64,000 bases of DNA from Sorangium cellulosum (lineage in GTDB: Bacteria; Myxococcota_A; Polyangia; Polyangiales; Polyangiaceae): contig NZ_CP012673.1 of NCBI RefSeq assembly GCF_002950945.1, positions 13,445,501 through 13,509,500 on the forward strand, read 5' to 3'. A program made the position numbers and the translations under genes. Of this stretch, positions 19,715-28,468 are shown in pieces (positions within the stretch are counted from its first letter, which is position 1; each line of letters begins with the position of its first letter). The notes beneath the pieces are model-generated. The model saw nothing but the letters and a program-made list of their open reading frames with translations. It ran no database searches and was not told the origin of the DNA.

Positions 19715-19876
19715 GGCCGCCAGGGAGGGTGCTCGCCGCGCGGCGCAGGGGACGGGCTGAACTCGCCTTGGACGTCGTGTCCCCTCCGTGCTGCGCACTG
19801 CGGGGACACGACGTCATTTGGGCTCAGACAACAGCCCGTCCCCTGCGCCGCGCGGCGAGCACCCTCCCTGGCGGCC
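19715..19876. repeat. 162-bp nested palindrome with perfect 45-bp arms
   Basis: Bases 19715-19759 and 19832-19876 are perfect 45-bp inverted repeats. Between them a second perfect pair of 14-bp arms (19771-19784 and 19802-19815, GACGTCGTGTCCCC) closes on a 17-base loop that itself holds GTGC/GCAC. The element lies between divergent genes, so it is not a shared terminator. It may be a MITE or REP-like mobile element or a cruciform-forming regulatory site. The rest of the 469-base gap (19622-20090) shows no gene. Confidence 0.95.
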
Positions 19877-20090
19877 TGATGGGTTTGTGAAGGGGGGAGT
19901 CGAGGGCTGCAGGGGTCGCGGAGGAGCGGCGCGGTGTGCCAGGGGGGCGTGGCGAGGTGGCTTGACGTCTCCGCAGGTCAGATACGCGACGCTCCGGACC
20001 TACGCTGAGCACGGCTGCTCGCCGAGGAGCGGCGCTGAGGCTGCCAATTTCGTTCGACGGGGCCGCTGGGGATCGGCGTAGCGTATCGTT

Positions 20091-20789
20091 ATGATCCAGA
20101 GACGCGATCGTGTCCTCTCCAGCACGTTGGTGTTGCTCCTCGCGTGCGGCCTGGCCGGGTGTGGGAAGGCCTCCACGCGACCTGCGGCCGCGCCCGAGCC
20201 GTTCACGACCAGGCGGTCCGCGGACGATGTCCTTCTCGCGGCGAAGCTGTCGCCCGACACCGCGCCTCGCGTGGCGCTCGAGATCCACCGGCTCGACGCT
20301 TACGCGGCGTGCAACGCGGCGCAGGTGCGCCTCTCCGTCGGTGTGAACGCGCGCGCCGACGCGGGGCCGAGCGCGCTCACCGTGGGGAGCCTCGTCATCG
20401 GCGGCCTGGGGCTCGCGGGCGGCATCGCGACGACGGCGCTCTCCGCGGGCCTGGAGGCGAAGCCGATCCCGGCGGGCTCGCCGTCGCTGCCCGACGCCGA
20501 ACCGCCGGACGTCGACGGGAAGACGGGCGTGATCGTGGTGGGCGTCGTCACGAGCGTCGTCGTCGCGGGCGCGGTGGCCGGGGTGCTCCTGCTCGCCGGA
20601 GGCGACGACGACGACGACGACCGCAAGCGCAAGCTCGACCTGGGCGCCGCCGGCTCCGCCCCGCGAGGCCTGCTCGGGGCCGTCCGCGCCTTCGAGGCCG
20701 AGTGCCCCGACGAGCCGGCCGAGGGCGCGCTCGCGGCGTGCATCGACAAGGCGCGCGCCCTCCGCGCGACGTGCGCGAACCAGCGCTGA
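20091..20789 (+). CDS. Lipoprotein of unknown function
   Basis: This 232-residue protein has a lipoprotein signal: MIQRRDR, a hydrophobic run and the lipobox LAGC with Cys near residue 24. Two further hydrophobic segments (about 100-123 and 147-167) are separated by a Pro/Asp-rich loop. The second ends in a run of six aspartates followed by RKRK. Four cysteines remain in the mature part. This mix of a lipid anchor and two membrane-like segments is unusual, and I recognise no family. It is divergent from the ABC operon across the long palindrome and converges with the flavodoxin gene. Confidence 0.7.
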   Translation: MIQRRDRVLSSTLVLLLACGLAGCGKASTRPAAAPEPFTTRRSADDVLLAAKLSPDTAPRVALEIHRLDAYAACNAAQVRLSVGVNARADAGPSALTVGSLVIGGLGLAGGIATTALSAGLEAKPIPAGSPSLPDAEPPDVDGKTGVIVVGVVTSVVVAGAVAGVLLLAGGDDDDDDRKRKLDLGAAGSAPRGLLGAVRAFEAECPDEPAEGALAACIDKARALRATCANQR

Positions 20790-20831
20790 GCGGCGCCCTG
20801 GGTCGACGGGACACTCACGCCGTCGGGGGGA

Positions 20832-21443
20832 TCATCGAACGGCCTCCTGCGGGGCGAAGAGGCGGCCACGCACGAATTGAAGCGTGGTTTCGGCGACACG
20901 GCGGCCAAGATGCTCGGCCGTGCGCAGATCAGCCCCCGGAGGCGCGACGTCGGGGCCCTGGTCGACATTCGACTGCGCGCCGGCGCCCAGCCAGAAGCCG
21001 AGTCGATTCAGATCCTCCTCCGATCCCGTCGTGGAGTTGTTCGCAGGCGGCAGGCCGAGGTTGACCCAGTGCATGCCGTGCTGGGCGGCGAAGAGAGCGA
21101 TCTGGATCAGCGTCGCCAGCTTGTCGCCCGAGCGGGAGCCCGAGTTGGTGAAGCCGGCGGCGATCTTGTCTCTCCACCCGAAGCCCTTGGCCATGACCGC
21201 ATGGGAGGTCGCCTCCTCGAAGGCCTTGAACGCGGCCGACGCGCTGGCCACGTAAGTCGGCGCGCCGAAGATGATCGCCTCGGCGGAGGCCAGAGCGTCC
21301 CAGCACGTCTGCGCTTCCTCGACGGTCAGGAGCAGGGCTTCGGCGCCGTCCACCTGTTCGACGCCTGCCTTCACGGCCTCGGCCTGCCGCCCGGTATGTC
21401 CGTAGCCGCTGTGATAGACGATGGCGACGCGAACGCTCGGCAT
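20832..21443 (-). CDS. Flavodoxin-like NAD(P)H-dependent FMN reductase (WrbA-type fold)
   Basis: This 203-residue flavodoxin-fold protein has the FMN phosphate loop VAIVYHSGYGHTGRQA at the N-terminus, the GAPTYVASASAAFKAF loop around residue 75, and a SGSRSGDKLATLIQ segment contacting the isoalloxazine ring. These resemble WrbA-type quinone reductases. I chose the ATG at 21443 because the fold begins there and a GAGA-rich site precedes it; an in-frame TTG at 21512 would add 23 unstructured residues. It lies 271 bases downstream of the SnoaL-extended ECF gene on the same strand and could be a target of that sigma factor. Confidence 0.82.
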   Translation of the reverse strand: MPSVRVAIVYHSGYGHTGRQAEAVKAGVEQVDGAEALLLTVEEAQTCWDALASAEAIIFGAPTYVASASAAFKAFEEATSHAVMAKGFGWRDKIAAGFTNSGSRSGDKLATLIQIALFAAQHGMHWVNLGLPPANNSTTGSEEDLNRLGFWLGAGAQSNVDQGPDVAPPGADLRTAEHLGRRVAETTLQFVRGRLFAPQEAVR

Positions 21444-21714
21444 GCGCTGTTCTCGCCTCGACGTCGGTCGCGCGCTCTGCTGCGCCGTGAAACGGATCGT
21501 GTGCGCACTCAACGTACTGCCTCCTTGGCTGTCGCCGTCGATGGCGGCGGTGGTTGACTCCTCATGGCTCTGACGAACGGCGACGAGGAAAGGTGACCGC
21601 CGGGACGGGCGCGACCGATCGGCATGGCGGTTCGAGAGCCACCGCGCCCACTGCGGGCGGTGGTCTGCCGGATGCTCGGCTCGTCCGGCTCTCGTTCGGG
21701 CTGTTTTCGACCCG

Positions 21715-22608
21715 TCACGAGGACGCGACGTCGATCACCGCGAGCTGGAGCTGACGGAGACGGGTCGGGTCGCCGACAACGTCGATCGCGGCGACGCGGT
21801 CGCCGGCGATCGCGACCTCGAGGACGAGCTGCAGCCGCCCGCGCGGCGCGACGACGACGCCCACGGCGCCGTTCACGAGGACCGGCCGGGCGAAGCGCGC
21901 CCGACCGGAGTTGGTGAGCGTCTCCTCGGCGACACGTCGGGCGCCGCGCACCTCGGTCGCCGCGCTTGCTCGCAGCGCGGCGCGGTCGGCTCGCCGGACG
22001 ACGTCGGGGGCGAGGACGGCGAGGAGCGCGTCCAGATCGCCGGCGCGGGCTGCGGCGAGGAAGGCTTCCACGACCCCCCGCTGCCTGATGAGGTCGGCGG
22101 CGGGGACGGTGGCCGCGCCGTGCACCCGGTGGCGGGCGCGGCTCGCCAGCTTCTTCGCGGCGGCCGGCGACCGCTCGACGATCTCGGCGATCTCGTCGAA
22201 CGGCACGCCGAACAGGTCATGGAGCACGAAGGCGATCCGCTCCGCGGGTCCGAGCCTGTCGAGGACCACGAGCAGAGCGAGCCCGACGGAGTCGGCCAAC
22301 GCCACTTCCTCCTCGGGATCGATCGCATCATCGCGGGCGACCACCCGATCGAGCTCGGTCACCTCGGTGAGCTCTTCGCGCCGGCGCCGGCGTGAGCGCA
22401 ACATGTCGAGGCAGACGCGACCGACGATCGTGGTCAACCATCCCGTCACGTTGGCGACAGCGCTGGCGTCGACGCTGCTCGCCCGCAGCCAGACCTCCTG
22501 CACCGCGTCCTCCGCCTCGTCTGCCGAGCCGAGCATGCGGAACGCGACCGCCCGCAGGTGGCTGCGGGACCGGTCGAACTGCTCGGCCAGCTCGGCCTGG
22601 TGGCTCAT
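21715..22608 (-). CDS. ECF sigma factor with C-terminal SnoaL-like domain (SigJ/ECF41 type)
   Basis: This 297-residue sigma factor has region 2 at about 10-75 (LRAVAFRMLGSADEAEDAVQEVWLR), region 4 at about 115-165 (GVPFDEIAEIVERSPAAAKKLASRARHRV), then a SnoaL/NTF2-like domain at about 175-290 starting with VVEAFLAAARAGDLDALLAVL. In the ECF41 group this extension replaces an anti-sigma factor and tunes activity. ECF41-type genes often sit beside a redox or decarboxylase gene that they control; here the nearest same-strand gene is the flavodoxin. The ATG at 22608 is the family start. Confidence 0.88.
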   Translation of the reverse strand: MSHQAELAEQFDRSRSHLRAVAFRMLGSADEAEDAVQEVWLRASSVDASAVANVTGWLTTIVGRVCLDMLRSRRRRREELTEVTELDRVVARDDAIDPEEEVALADSVGLALLVVLDRLGPAERIAFVLHDLFGVPFDEIAEIVERSPAAAKKLASRARHRVHGAATVPAADLIRQRGVVEAFLAAARAGDLDALLAVLAPDVVRRADRAALRASAATEVRGARRVAEETLTNSGRARFARPVLVNGAVGVVVAPRGRLQLVLEVAIAGDRVAAIDVVGDPTRLRQLQLAVIDVASS

Positions 22609-22932
22609 CGGTCACCTCTCGGCCACGCGGGTCGTCATACACCTCGTGAGAGGATGGCGCAACATCAACCAAGGAGACGTGTATGCCTGGTTGATGACCC
22701 GTTAGCAGTCGACCGAAGAGGAATCGCCGAGGTGGCAGATGTCGTGCTCGACATCGCGACGCCGCGCACCGCCGCTCACACCGGAGCGCGAGCTCGGATT
22801 TCGCGTCGTTGCGCCGAGCAGGGTATCTCTTCGCCGGGCGCTTCGCGCGCGAGCTGGACGCAGCGACACCAGCACACCGCTCGGCGCGCCCTGGCGAACC
22901 CTGGCCAGGTCAGGGGCCTCGATACGGCGGCG
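22609..22932. other. Intergenic region, no gene recognised
   Basis: These 324 bases hold the promoter side of the ECF gene and the 3' side of the DUF3817 gene. Short open frames have no family resemblance. I see no clear operator or hairpin. Confidence 0.4.
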
Positions 22933-23247
22933 TCAGCCACCGCCAGCCCTCTGGGCTTCGCGCGCGATCTCGCGCTTCAGCGCGCGATCCAGCAGGAACG
23001 TCCCGCAAGGTACGAGCGAGGCGACGAGCGCCGCGAGCGAACGATGACGCGGCCAGTCGCGCTCGACGGCCACCCGGTACAGCGCGGAGATGAACAGGAG
23101 AAAGAAGAGCCCGTGGGCGCTGCCGGCGATTCGCACCGCGATCGGCTGGCCGAAGGCGTACTTGAGCGGCATCGCGACGAGGAGGAGGGCCAGGAAGGAC
23201 AGCCCTTCCAGGAGGGCCACGAGGCGCAGGGCGCGGAGCGCGCTCAT
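22933..23247 (-). CDS. DUF3817 small membrane protein, second copy
   Basis: This 104-residue paralogue of the protein at 9018-9320 has the same order of RLVALLEGLSFLALLL, MPLKYAFGQP and IAGSAHGLFFLLF segments and the same basic tail (DRALKREIA). The ATG at 23247 overlaps the stop of the upstream membrane protein gene by four bases (ATGA), so it is translationally coupled to it. A much longer open frame continues upstream but crosses two other genes and is not coding. The role is unknown; the coupling suggests a small membrane complex. Confidence 0.85.
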   Translation of the reverse strand: MSALRALRLVALLEGLSFLALLLVAMPLKYAFGQPIAVRIAGSAHGLFFLLFISALYRVAVERDWPRHRSLAALVASLVPCGTFLLDRALKREIAREAQRAGGG

Positions 23248-23612
23248 GATCCGACACCAGACCAGGTAGGCCGAAAGACCATCATCAGCAGCACCATGAA
23301 CAGGGGGGCAAAGGCCGAGACGAACGCGCCGGTCGTCCGCCGGTCGCGCGAGACGCTGTGAACGAGGGCGAGCTGCGAGACCAGCGACAGGGGGATCGCC
23401 GCGACGATCCAGAGCTCTGTCAGGGGGACTTGCAGCTGCGTGGTCAAGAGGTATCCCGCGATCCACGTGACGACCAGCCCCGGTGAGGCGACGGCGTGGA
23501 CCGCGCGCTTGCGATCGACGAGCGCTGTGGCGACGAAGCTGCCAATGAGGCCGCCCGAGTACAGGATGACACCCACGAACTTGATCAAGAGCAGAATCTG
23601 GTAAGCAGCCAT
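23244..23612 (-). CDS. Small integral membrane protein
   Basis: This 122-residue protein has four hydrophobic segments (about 5-28, 42-58, 66-84 and 99-115) and almost no soluble part. It is reminiscent of DUF2269-type proteins, with an early GVILYSGGLIGSFVATALVDRK region, but I am not certain. It is coupled by an ATGA overlap to the DUF3817 gene. It is divergent from the GlxA-type regulator gene; a strong palindrome between them (23752-23788) suggests that the regulator controls this pair. Confidence 0.75.
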   Translation of the reverse strand: MAAYQILLLIKFVGVILYSGGLIGSFVATALVDRKRAVHAVASPGLVVTWIAGYLLTTQLQVPLTELWIVAAIPLSLVSQLALVHSVSRDRRTTGAFVSAFAPLFMVLLMMVFRPTWSGVGS

Positions 23613-23751
23613 GATGGAAGTCCGCGGATGAGGCGCGAGACGCTCCTGCGATCCGCCCTCCCTGGGATGGGCCAGCATGGAGATCCTCGCGGCGTGGGGC
23701 AGCGCCCGCAGCGACGGATCCACGTATCGCATCTGCGCCCCCCGCTCGCCA

Positions 23752-23788
23752 GTGGCCAGAAAGACAAAAATCGACGATTTCTGGCCAC
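23752..23788. promoter_or_regulatory. Candidate operator for the GlxA-type regulator
   Basis: Perfect 11-bp inverted arms GTGGCCAGAAA and TTTCTGGCCAC are separated by 15 bases that hold a smaller palindrome (AATCGACGATT). The site lies between the divergent membrane-protein operon and the regulator gene, where an autoregulatory operator is expected. Confidence 0.6.
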
Positions 23789-23889
23789 GGCGGGAACCCG
23801 AGTCGTTCCCGCATCTTGAGCGCGATCGGGGCCTTCTGGAGCCCGAGGTCGCTCCTGGCGAGAAGCCGGCGATCGACCATCTTTCCGCC

Positions 23890-24837
23890 ATGCACGTCGT
23901 GGCCGTGGTGGCGCTGGACGGGGTCGTCCCCTTCGACCTCTCGACGCCTTGCGACGTGTTCGGGCGTGTCCGGCTGCCCGGGGGCCGTGCCGGGTACCAG
24001 GTCCGTGTCTGCGGGGTGACGCCGGAGGTGAACGCCGGGGCGTTCGACCTCCGGACGCGCTGGGGTCTCGACGAGCTCGCGCGAGCCGACACGATCTTCC
24101 TTCCCGGCATCACCGATCTGGCCGCCCCGGTCCCGGCGGATCTGCTGCACGTGGTCCGCGCGGCGGCGGCCGCGGGCGCCCGGATAGCGTCCATCTGCAC
24201 CGGCGCCTTCCTGCTCGCGGCGACCGGGCTGCTCGACGGGCTCCGCGCCACGACGCACTGGCGCGCGGCAGGCGAGCTCGCGCGTCGCCACCCCGCGATC
24301 GAGGTCGATCCGGACGTCCTGTACGTCGACGCGGGCCAGTTCCTGACGTCGGCGGGCGCCGCGGCGGGGCTCGATCTCTGCCTCCACATCGTGCGGCGCG
24401 ACTACGGCTCCGCGGTCGCGGCCGACACGGCCCGCATCTCGGTGATGCCGCTGGAGCGCGACGGCGGTCAGGCGCAGTTCATCCTGCACCCGCCGCCCGC
24501 CCCGGAGGGCTCGTCGCTCGAGCCGCTCCTGCGGTGGCTCGAGGAGAGCCTGCACGAGCCGCTCACCCTCGAAGCCATGGCCCGGCGTGCGGCGCTGAGC
24601 GTGCGCACCCTGAGCCGTCGCTTCCGCGAGCAGACCGGCACGACGCCGCTCCAGTGGCTCCTGCGGGCCCGGGTGCGCCGCGCCCAGCACCTGCTCGAGA
24701 TCACGGGACAGCCCGTCGATTCGATCGCCGCGAAGGTCGGGTTCGGCTCGGCGACGGCGCTTCGCGAGCACTTCCAGCGGTTCGTGGGCACCAGCCCGCA
24801 GGCCTACCGGCGCGCGTTTCGCGCCCCGCCAGGGTGA
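23890..24837 (+). CDS. GlxA family transcriptional regulator (DJ-1/PfpI domain plus AraC HTH)
   Basis: This 315-residue regulator has an N-terminal DJ-1/PfpI-like sensor domain (about 1-190) starting with VVAVVALDGVVPFDLSTP and containing the ICTGAFLLA elbow with its cysteine. The C-terminus (about 215-310) is an AraC DNA-binding domain with two helix-turn-helix units (LTLEAMARRAALSVRTLSRRF and VDSIAAKVGFGSATALREHF). I chose the ATG at 23890; an in-frame ATG at 23677 would make the operator-like palindrome coding and adds residues foreign to the family. It probably regulates itself and the divergent membrane-protein pair in response to a small ligand. Confidence 0.88.
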   Translation: MHVVAVVALDGVVPFDLSTPCDVFGRVRLPGGRAGYQVRVCGVTPEVNAGAFDLRTRWGLDELARADTIFLPGITDLAAPVPADLLHVVRAAAAAGARIASICTGAFLLAATGLLDGLRATTHWRAAGELARRHPAIEVDPDVLYVDAGQFLTSAGAAAGLDLCLHIVRRDYGSAVAADTARISVMPLERDGGQAQFILHPPPAPEGSSLEPLLRWLEESLHEPLTLEAMARRAALSVRTLSRRFREQTGTTPLQWLLRARVRRAQHLLEITGQPVDSIAAKVGFGSATALREHFQRFVGTSPQAYRRAFRAPPG

Positions 24838-24847
24838 GCGCGGGCCC

Positions 24848-25030
24848 GTGAGGCCCGGCCTCCACCTCTGGGCCAGCCCCTGGACGCCCCCCCACCTGGA
24901 TGGGTTCATCGGCACCTACCTGGGCCGATGTTCGCCGAGCGGGGGCTCACGGCGCAGGCTCGGCGTGGCCGGCAAGGAGCTCCAGTTCAGCGTTCCTGCC
25001 CACGGATGGGCCACCGTCAACTGGAAGTGA
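24848..25030 (+). pseudogene. Probable remnant of a GH30-type glycosidase gene
   Basis: The reading starts with LHLWASPWTPP, close to the LWASPWSPPAWM signature of family GH30 glucosylceramidases/xylanases. It ends with GKELQFSVPAHGWATVNW, which resembles the last beta strand of that family, then a stop. The several hundred residues expected between them are missing. Removing one C from the seven-C run near 24890 would turn PPHLDG into PPTWMG, closer to the family, which suggests a frameshift as well. It is too short to be functional. The identification rests on two short motifs only. Confidence 0.45.
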
Positions 25031-25060
25031 GGAGGGCGCTCGCTCCCCTCCAGACGGCGC

Positions 25061-25543
25061 CTACAGGCCGAGCTCGCTCAGCCCGGGGTGCTCGTCCGGC
25101 CGCCTCCCGAGCGGCCAGCGGAACTTCCGCTCCTGCTCGGCGATCCGCACGTCGTTGATGCTCGCCTCGCGCCGCCGCATCAACCCGTGCTCGTCGAACT
25201 CCCACTGCTCGTTGCCGTGCGAGCGATACCAGTTGCCGCTGTCGTCACGCCACTCGTAGGCGAACCGCACCGCGATCCGGTCCCCCGTGAACGCCCAGAC
25301 CTCCTTGATCAGGCGGTAGTCGAGCTCCCGCTGCCACTTCCGGTGCAGGAACGCCTCGATCGCCGCGCGGCCCTCGAAGAACTCCGCGCGGTTGCGCCAG
25401 CGGCTGTCGACGGTGTACGCCTGCGCCACGCGCGCTGGATCCCGGCTGTTCCATGCGTCCTCCGCCATCCGCGCCTTGCGGGCAGCGGTCTCGGCGGTGA
25501 ACGGCGGGAGCGGCGGGCGCGACGCGCTGGGTTCCTGGCTCAT
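25061..25543 (-). CDS. DUF1348 / NTF2-like protein
   Basis: This 160-residue protein has a single NTF2-like cone fold. The DUF1348 pattern is clear: [21 protein letters not shown], then [22 protein letters not shown], then [34 protein letters not shown]. Members are small cytoplasmic proteins, often of unknown function or with proposed isomerase/hydrolase activity. The first 15 residues are Pro/Ser-rich and probably flexible. The ATG at 25543 is the only sensible start. It stands alone on the minus strand before the palindromic repeat that hosts the group II intron. Confidence 0.85.
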   Translation of the reverse strand: MSQEPSASRPPLPPFTAETAARKARMAEDAWNSRDPARVAQAYTVDSRWRNRAEFFEGRAAIEAFLHRKWQRELDYRLIKEVWAFTGDRIAVRFAYEWRDDSGNWYRSHGNEQWEFDEHGLMRRREASINDVRIAEQERKFRWPLGRRPDEHPGLSELGL

Positions 25544-26132
25544 GGGGCACCTCGATCGTCGAATCCGAAGGCGGCGGCAACCCCTTTGCTCGCACCCCCG
25601 GCGGCCCCCCGCGCCCCGCCTCGCCTAGAGCGGCGAACGGGTTGAACCAGCCTGAAACGAGCAGAAGTTCGAAACGCCAAGGCGCCAAGAACGCCAAGAA
25701 CGCCAAGAAGAAGATAATATCTTGGCGTCCTTGGCGCCTTGGGTGCGTCAGGCCAAGCCTGACTTGACTCGTCAACTGTGAGGTGTTGGCCATGTGAATT
25801 GCCCGTTCGACATGTAGGCGACCAGGCGGCGGCTTGGGGTAACCTGAGCGTCGAAGCCCTGGAAGCCGAAGGCGTGGGCCGCAAGCAATGAACCCGATTC
25901 GGTCTCGTTACAAACGACGGAAGTGGCCTTCCTCCCCAAGGCTGGGCGGTCTGTCACCGGCGACGTAGCAACGGGCACGTACAGGCGCCGGGCTTCCCGG
26001 GATGGTTGGGGGCAGCGCACGCCGAAAGTCAAGCCAGGAACCTGAGAGATCCGACGACCGTGGGTGGAACCCAACGCCCCGGGTAACCGGCAAGCGGCGG
26101 CGTCGGAAGTCGGCGGGGCTCATAGTAGCGAC

Positions 26133-26164
<32 letters not shown>

Positions 26165-26203
26165 CTGCCGGACACACGCATGAACCAATGAGAGGAGAGC
26201 CGA

Positions 26204-27280
26204 TTGGATCGTGACGATCCCACTACGGAACAGGAGACTGCGGTCGACCAGGCCCGCAAGGACCCACGTGGACCGATGCCTCCGAAACTCGCCGCCCTGC
26301 GGTTCAAGCTCGGCCAGAAGGCCAAGCAGCAGCCGGAGTTCCGGTTCTATGCGCTCTACGGCCACCTGCTACGGGTGGACGTGCTGGAGACGGCGATCGC
26401 GACGGTGGCAGCCAGCGACGGCTGTGAAACACCGGGTGTCGACGGCATCACGATGAACCAGATCGTGAATGCGGAGGGTGGCGCTGCATCGTTCCTCGCG
26501 GTCATCCGCGAGGAACTGCGCGCGAAGACGTACCGTCCCCAGCCGGTGAAGCGTGTCTACATCCCGAAGGCGAACGGAAAGCAGCGCCCGCTCGGCATCC
26601 CGACGATCCGTGATCGCGTGGTGCAGACCGCGGCGCTGCTCCTCCTGGAACCAATCTTCGACGCGGATTTCCTGGACTGCTCGTACGGGTTTCGGCCCAA
26701 GCGGTCAGCCCATGGAGCGATCGACGAGGTCCAAGCGAACCTTCGCGAGGGCTACACGGCGGTGTATGACGCGGATCTGCAAGACTACTTCGATTCGATC
26801 CCGCATGACAAGCTGATGAAGGGGCTCGAAACACGGCTCGCCGACGGGTCGATGCTCCGCCTCATTCGTCTGTTCTTGCGGGCACCCGTCCAGGAAGGGA
26901 AGGGTCCGCCGCGGCGGCCGGGGAGCGGCGTCCCGCAAGGGGGCGTGATCTCACCGCTGCTAGCCAACGCGTTCCTTCACTGGTTCGATCGGGCGTTCTT
27001 TTCCAAGAACGGTCCGGCGACCTGGGCGAAAGCGCGGCTGGTGAGGTATGCCGACGACTTCGTCGTTATGGCGAGGTTCATCGATCACCGCATCGTCGGG
27101 TTCGTCGAGGAGAAGATCGAGCGGCGGCTCGATTTGGTGATCAACCGAGAAAAGACGCAGGTCGTGCAGATGAAGGACGAGGACGCCACGCTCAATTTCC
27201 TCGGCTACACGTTCCGATCGCCGCAGCCAACGTCCCTATCGGCCTCCCGTAGGGGTGAGCTTGTTCAAGCACGTTCATGA
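26204..27280 (+). CDS. ltrA: Group II intron reverse transcriptase/maturase, C-terminally truncated
   Basis: This 358-residue intron-encoded protein carries RT blocks 0-7 in order: [80 protein letters not shown] and the catalytic YADD at 282-285. The family strand FLGYTFR (about 330-336) is followed by only some 20 unrelated residues and a stop. The thumb/X maturase domain and any endonuclease domain are absent, and intron domain V follows within 70 bases, so a deletion probably removed them. The start appears to be TTG at 26204, placed by the AGAGGAGAG site just upstream. Confidence 0.85.
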   Translation: MDRDDPTTEQETAVDQARKDPRGPMPPKLAALRFKLGQKAKQQPEFRFYALYGHLLRVDVLETAIATVAASDGCETPGVDGITMNQIVNAEGGAASFLAVIREELRAKTYRPQPVKRVYIPKANGKQRPLGIPTIRDRVVQTAALLLLEPIFDADFLDCSYGFRPKRSAHGAIDEVQANLREGYTAVYDADLQDYFDSIPHDKLMKGLETRLADGSMLRLIRLFLRAPVQEGKGPPRRPGSGVPQGGVISPLLANAFLHWFDRAFFSKNGPATWAKARLVRYADDFVVMARFIDHRIVGFVEEKIERRLDLVINREKTQVVQMKDEDATLNFLGYTFRSPQPTSLSASRRGELVQARS

Positions 27281-27347
27281 CCTCGGTCTGATCGCGCCAT
27301 GAGCGGCTCGTGGCTGGACTGCGCATGCTCATGGTGACGTGTCCGGG

Positions 27348-27428
27348 AACGCCGGATGCGGGAAATCCGCACGTCCGGTGTGACGAGGGCGGGGTAGCCG
27401 GCGGAAACGCCGGCCCCCGCTACTCTAC
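27348..27428 (+). ncRNA. Group II intron domains V and VI
   Basis: Domain V (about 27348-27382) folds as a 34-nt hairpin with the GCCGGATGCGGG / CACGTCCGG pairing and GAAA tetraloop typical of the class. Domain VI (27389-27420) is a GCGGGG/CCCCGC stem capped by GCCGGCG-GAAA-CGCCGGC. I do not see an obvious bulged branch adenosine, as in introns that splice by hydrolysis. Confidence 0.75.
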
Positions 27429-27610
27429 CGTTTCGAACTTCTGCTCGTTTCAGGCTGGTTCAACCCGTTTGCCCTTCTGGCTTCCTGCGATCGGACGTCG
27501 CCGGGAGCACTGGCAAAGCCCAGATCGGCTTACGCCCGCCGCCCACGCAGCGCGGTGCGCGGCATCGTGGTCCACAGGCGGGTCGTCCCCCGTGAGGGCG
27601 TGACGATCCC

Positions 27611-28468
27611 CTACGAACAGGCGCGCGCCTCAACGCTGCGCGGCTTGCTCACCGGGCGCTCGACCTCCACGAGACGGCGCAAGGCCTCGTGGATCCCGTC
27701 CAGGCCCGAGAGGTCGAGCCCGAACTCCCCCTCGAGCACGTCGCGCAGCGCGTCCGCGCTCGCGAGCGTGCGCTGCTCGACGTCTCCGTCGCGGCGCCGG
27801 TACGTGAGCTCGCGGCCGAACAGCGTGACGCGACCGGCGGCGGTCGGTCGCGTCACGATCAGGTTCCGCACGAAGTGCGACTCGGGGTGCGTCGAGACCC
27901 ACCAGTTGAACAGGTCGTAGTCGGCGGCGAGCTGCTCGGTCAGATCGAACCAGTACAGCGCGCGCCAGGCCTCACCCGACTTCACCTCGAGCACCTGGCC
28001 GCCATCCTCTGCGCGCAGCCGGTAGGTCTCGAGCGGCGTGTCCTGCTCGACGTCGTGCACCAGCCTGAGCGGCGCGAGCGGCGTGGTCTGCCCGAACCCG
28101 ACGTCGGCGAGATAAGGCCCCTCCGCCAGCTCGACGTGGAGCAGCATGTGGCTGCGCGGCCTGGTCTCGCCCTCGGGAATGCCCCACCGCACGCGCCCCG
28201 CGAGCCCGCGCACCTCGAACCCCAGGGCGCGCAGCGCGTGCGCGAGCAGCCCGTTCTGCTCGTAGCAGTACCCGCCGCGGCGGCCGTGCACGAGCTTGCG
28301 CTCGATCGCCGCGGGGGAGAGGTCGACGCGCCGCCCCGACCACGAGTCGAGGTTCTCGAACGCGATCGCGCGTGGTTGCAGGGCGTGGATGGCGCGCAAC
28401 GTGTCGAGCGTCGGCGCGCGCGGGCCGTCGTAGCCGATGCGCGCGAGGTAGGCGTCGAGCGCGATCAT
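27611..28468 (-). CDS. nat: Arylamine N-acetyltransferase
   Basis: This 285-residue cytoplasmic enzyme transfers acetyl from acetyl-CoA to arylamines and hydrazines. The catalytic triad is complete: Cys68 in RRGGYCYEQN, His107 in RSHMLLHV and Asp122 in YLADVGFGQ. The N-terminal IALDAYLARIGYDGPRAPTLDTL and ENLD segments are typical. Length is normal for prokaryotic NATs. The ATG at 28468 overlaps by four bases (ATGA) the end of a truncated FMN-reductase-like gene, so its translation may depend on that stub. It is divergent from a LysR gene that may control it. Confidence 0.92.
   Translation of the reverse strand: MIALDAYLARIGYDGPRAPTLDTLRAIHALQPRAIAFENLDSWSGRRVDLSPAAIERKLVHGRRGGYCYEQNGLLAHALRALGFEVRGLAGRVRWGIPEGETRPRSHMLLHVELAEGPYLADVGFGQTTPLAPLRLVHDVEQDTPLETYRLRAEDGGQVLEVKSGEAWRALYWFDLTEQLAADYDLFNWWVSTHPESHFVRNLIVTRPTAAGRVTLFGRELTYRRRDGDVEQRTLASADALRDVLEGEFGLDLSGLDGIHEALRRLVEVERPVSKPRSVEARACS

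Noticed and set aside
16758-19817. A single 1019-residue fused ABC protein
   Set aside because: The part upstream of 18875 in this frame is noise; the ATPase is clearly encoded in another frame and ends in a TGATG overlap with the permease start.
23677-23889. N-terminal extension of the GlxA-type regulator from the ATG at 23677
   Set aside because: It would place a perfect operator-like palindrome in coding sequence, and the family begins at VVAVVALDGVVPFD, after the ATG at 23890.
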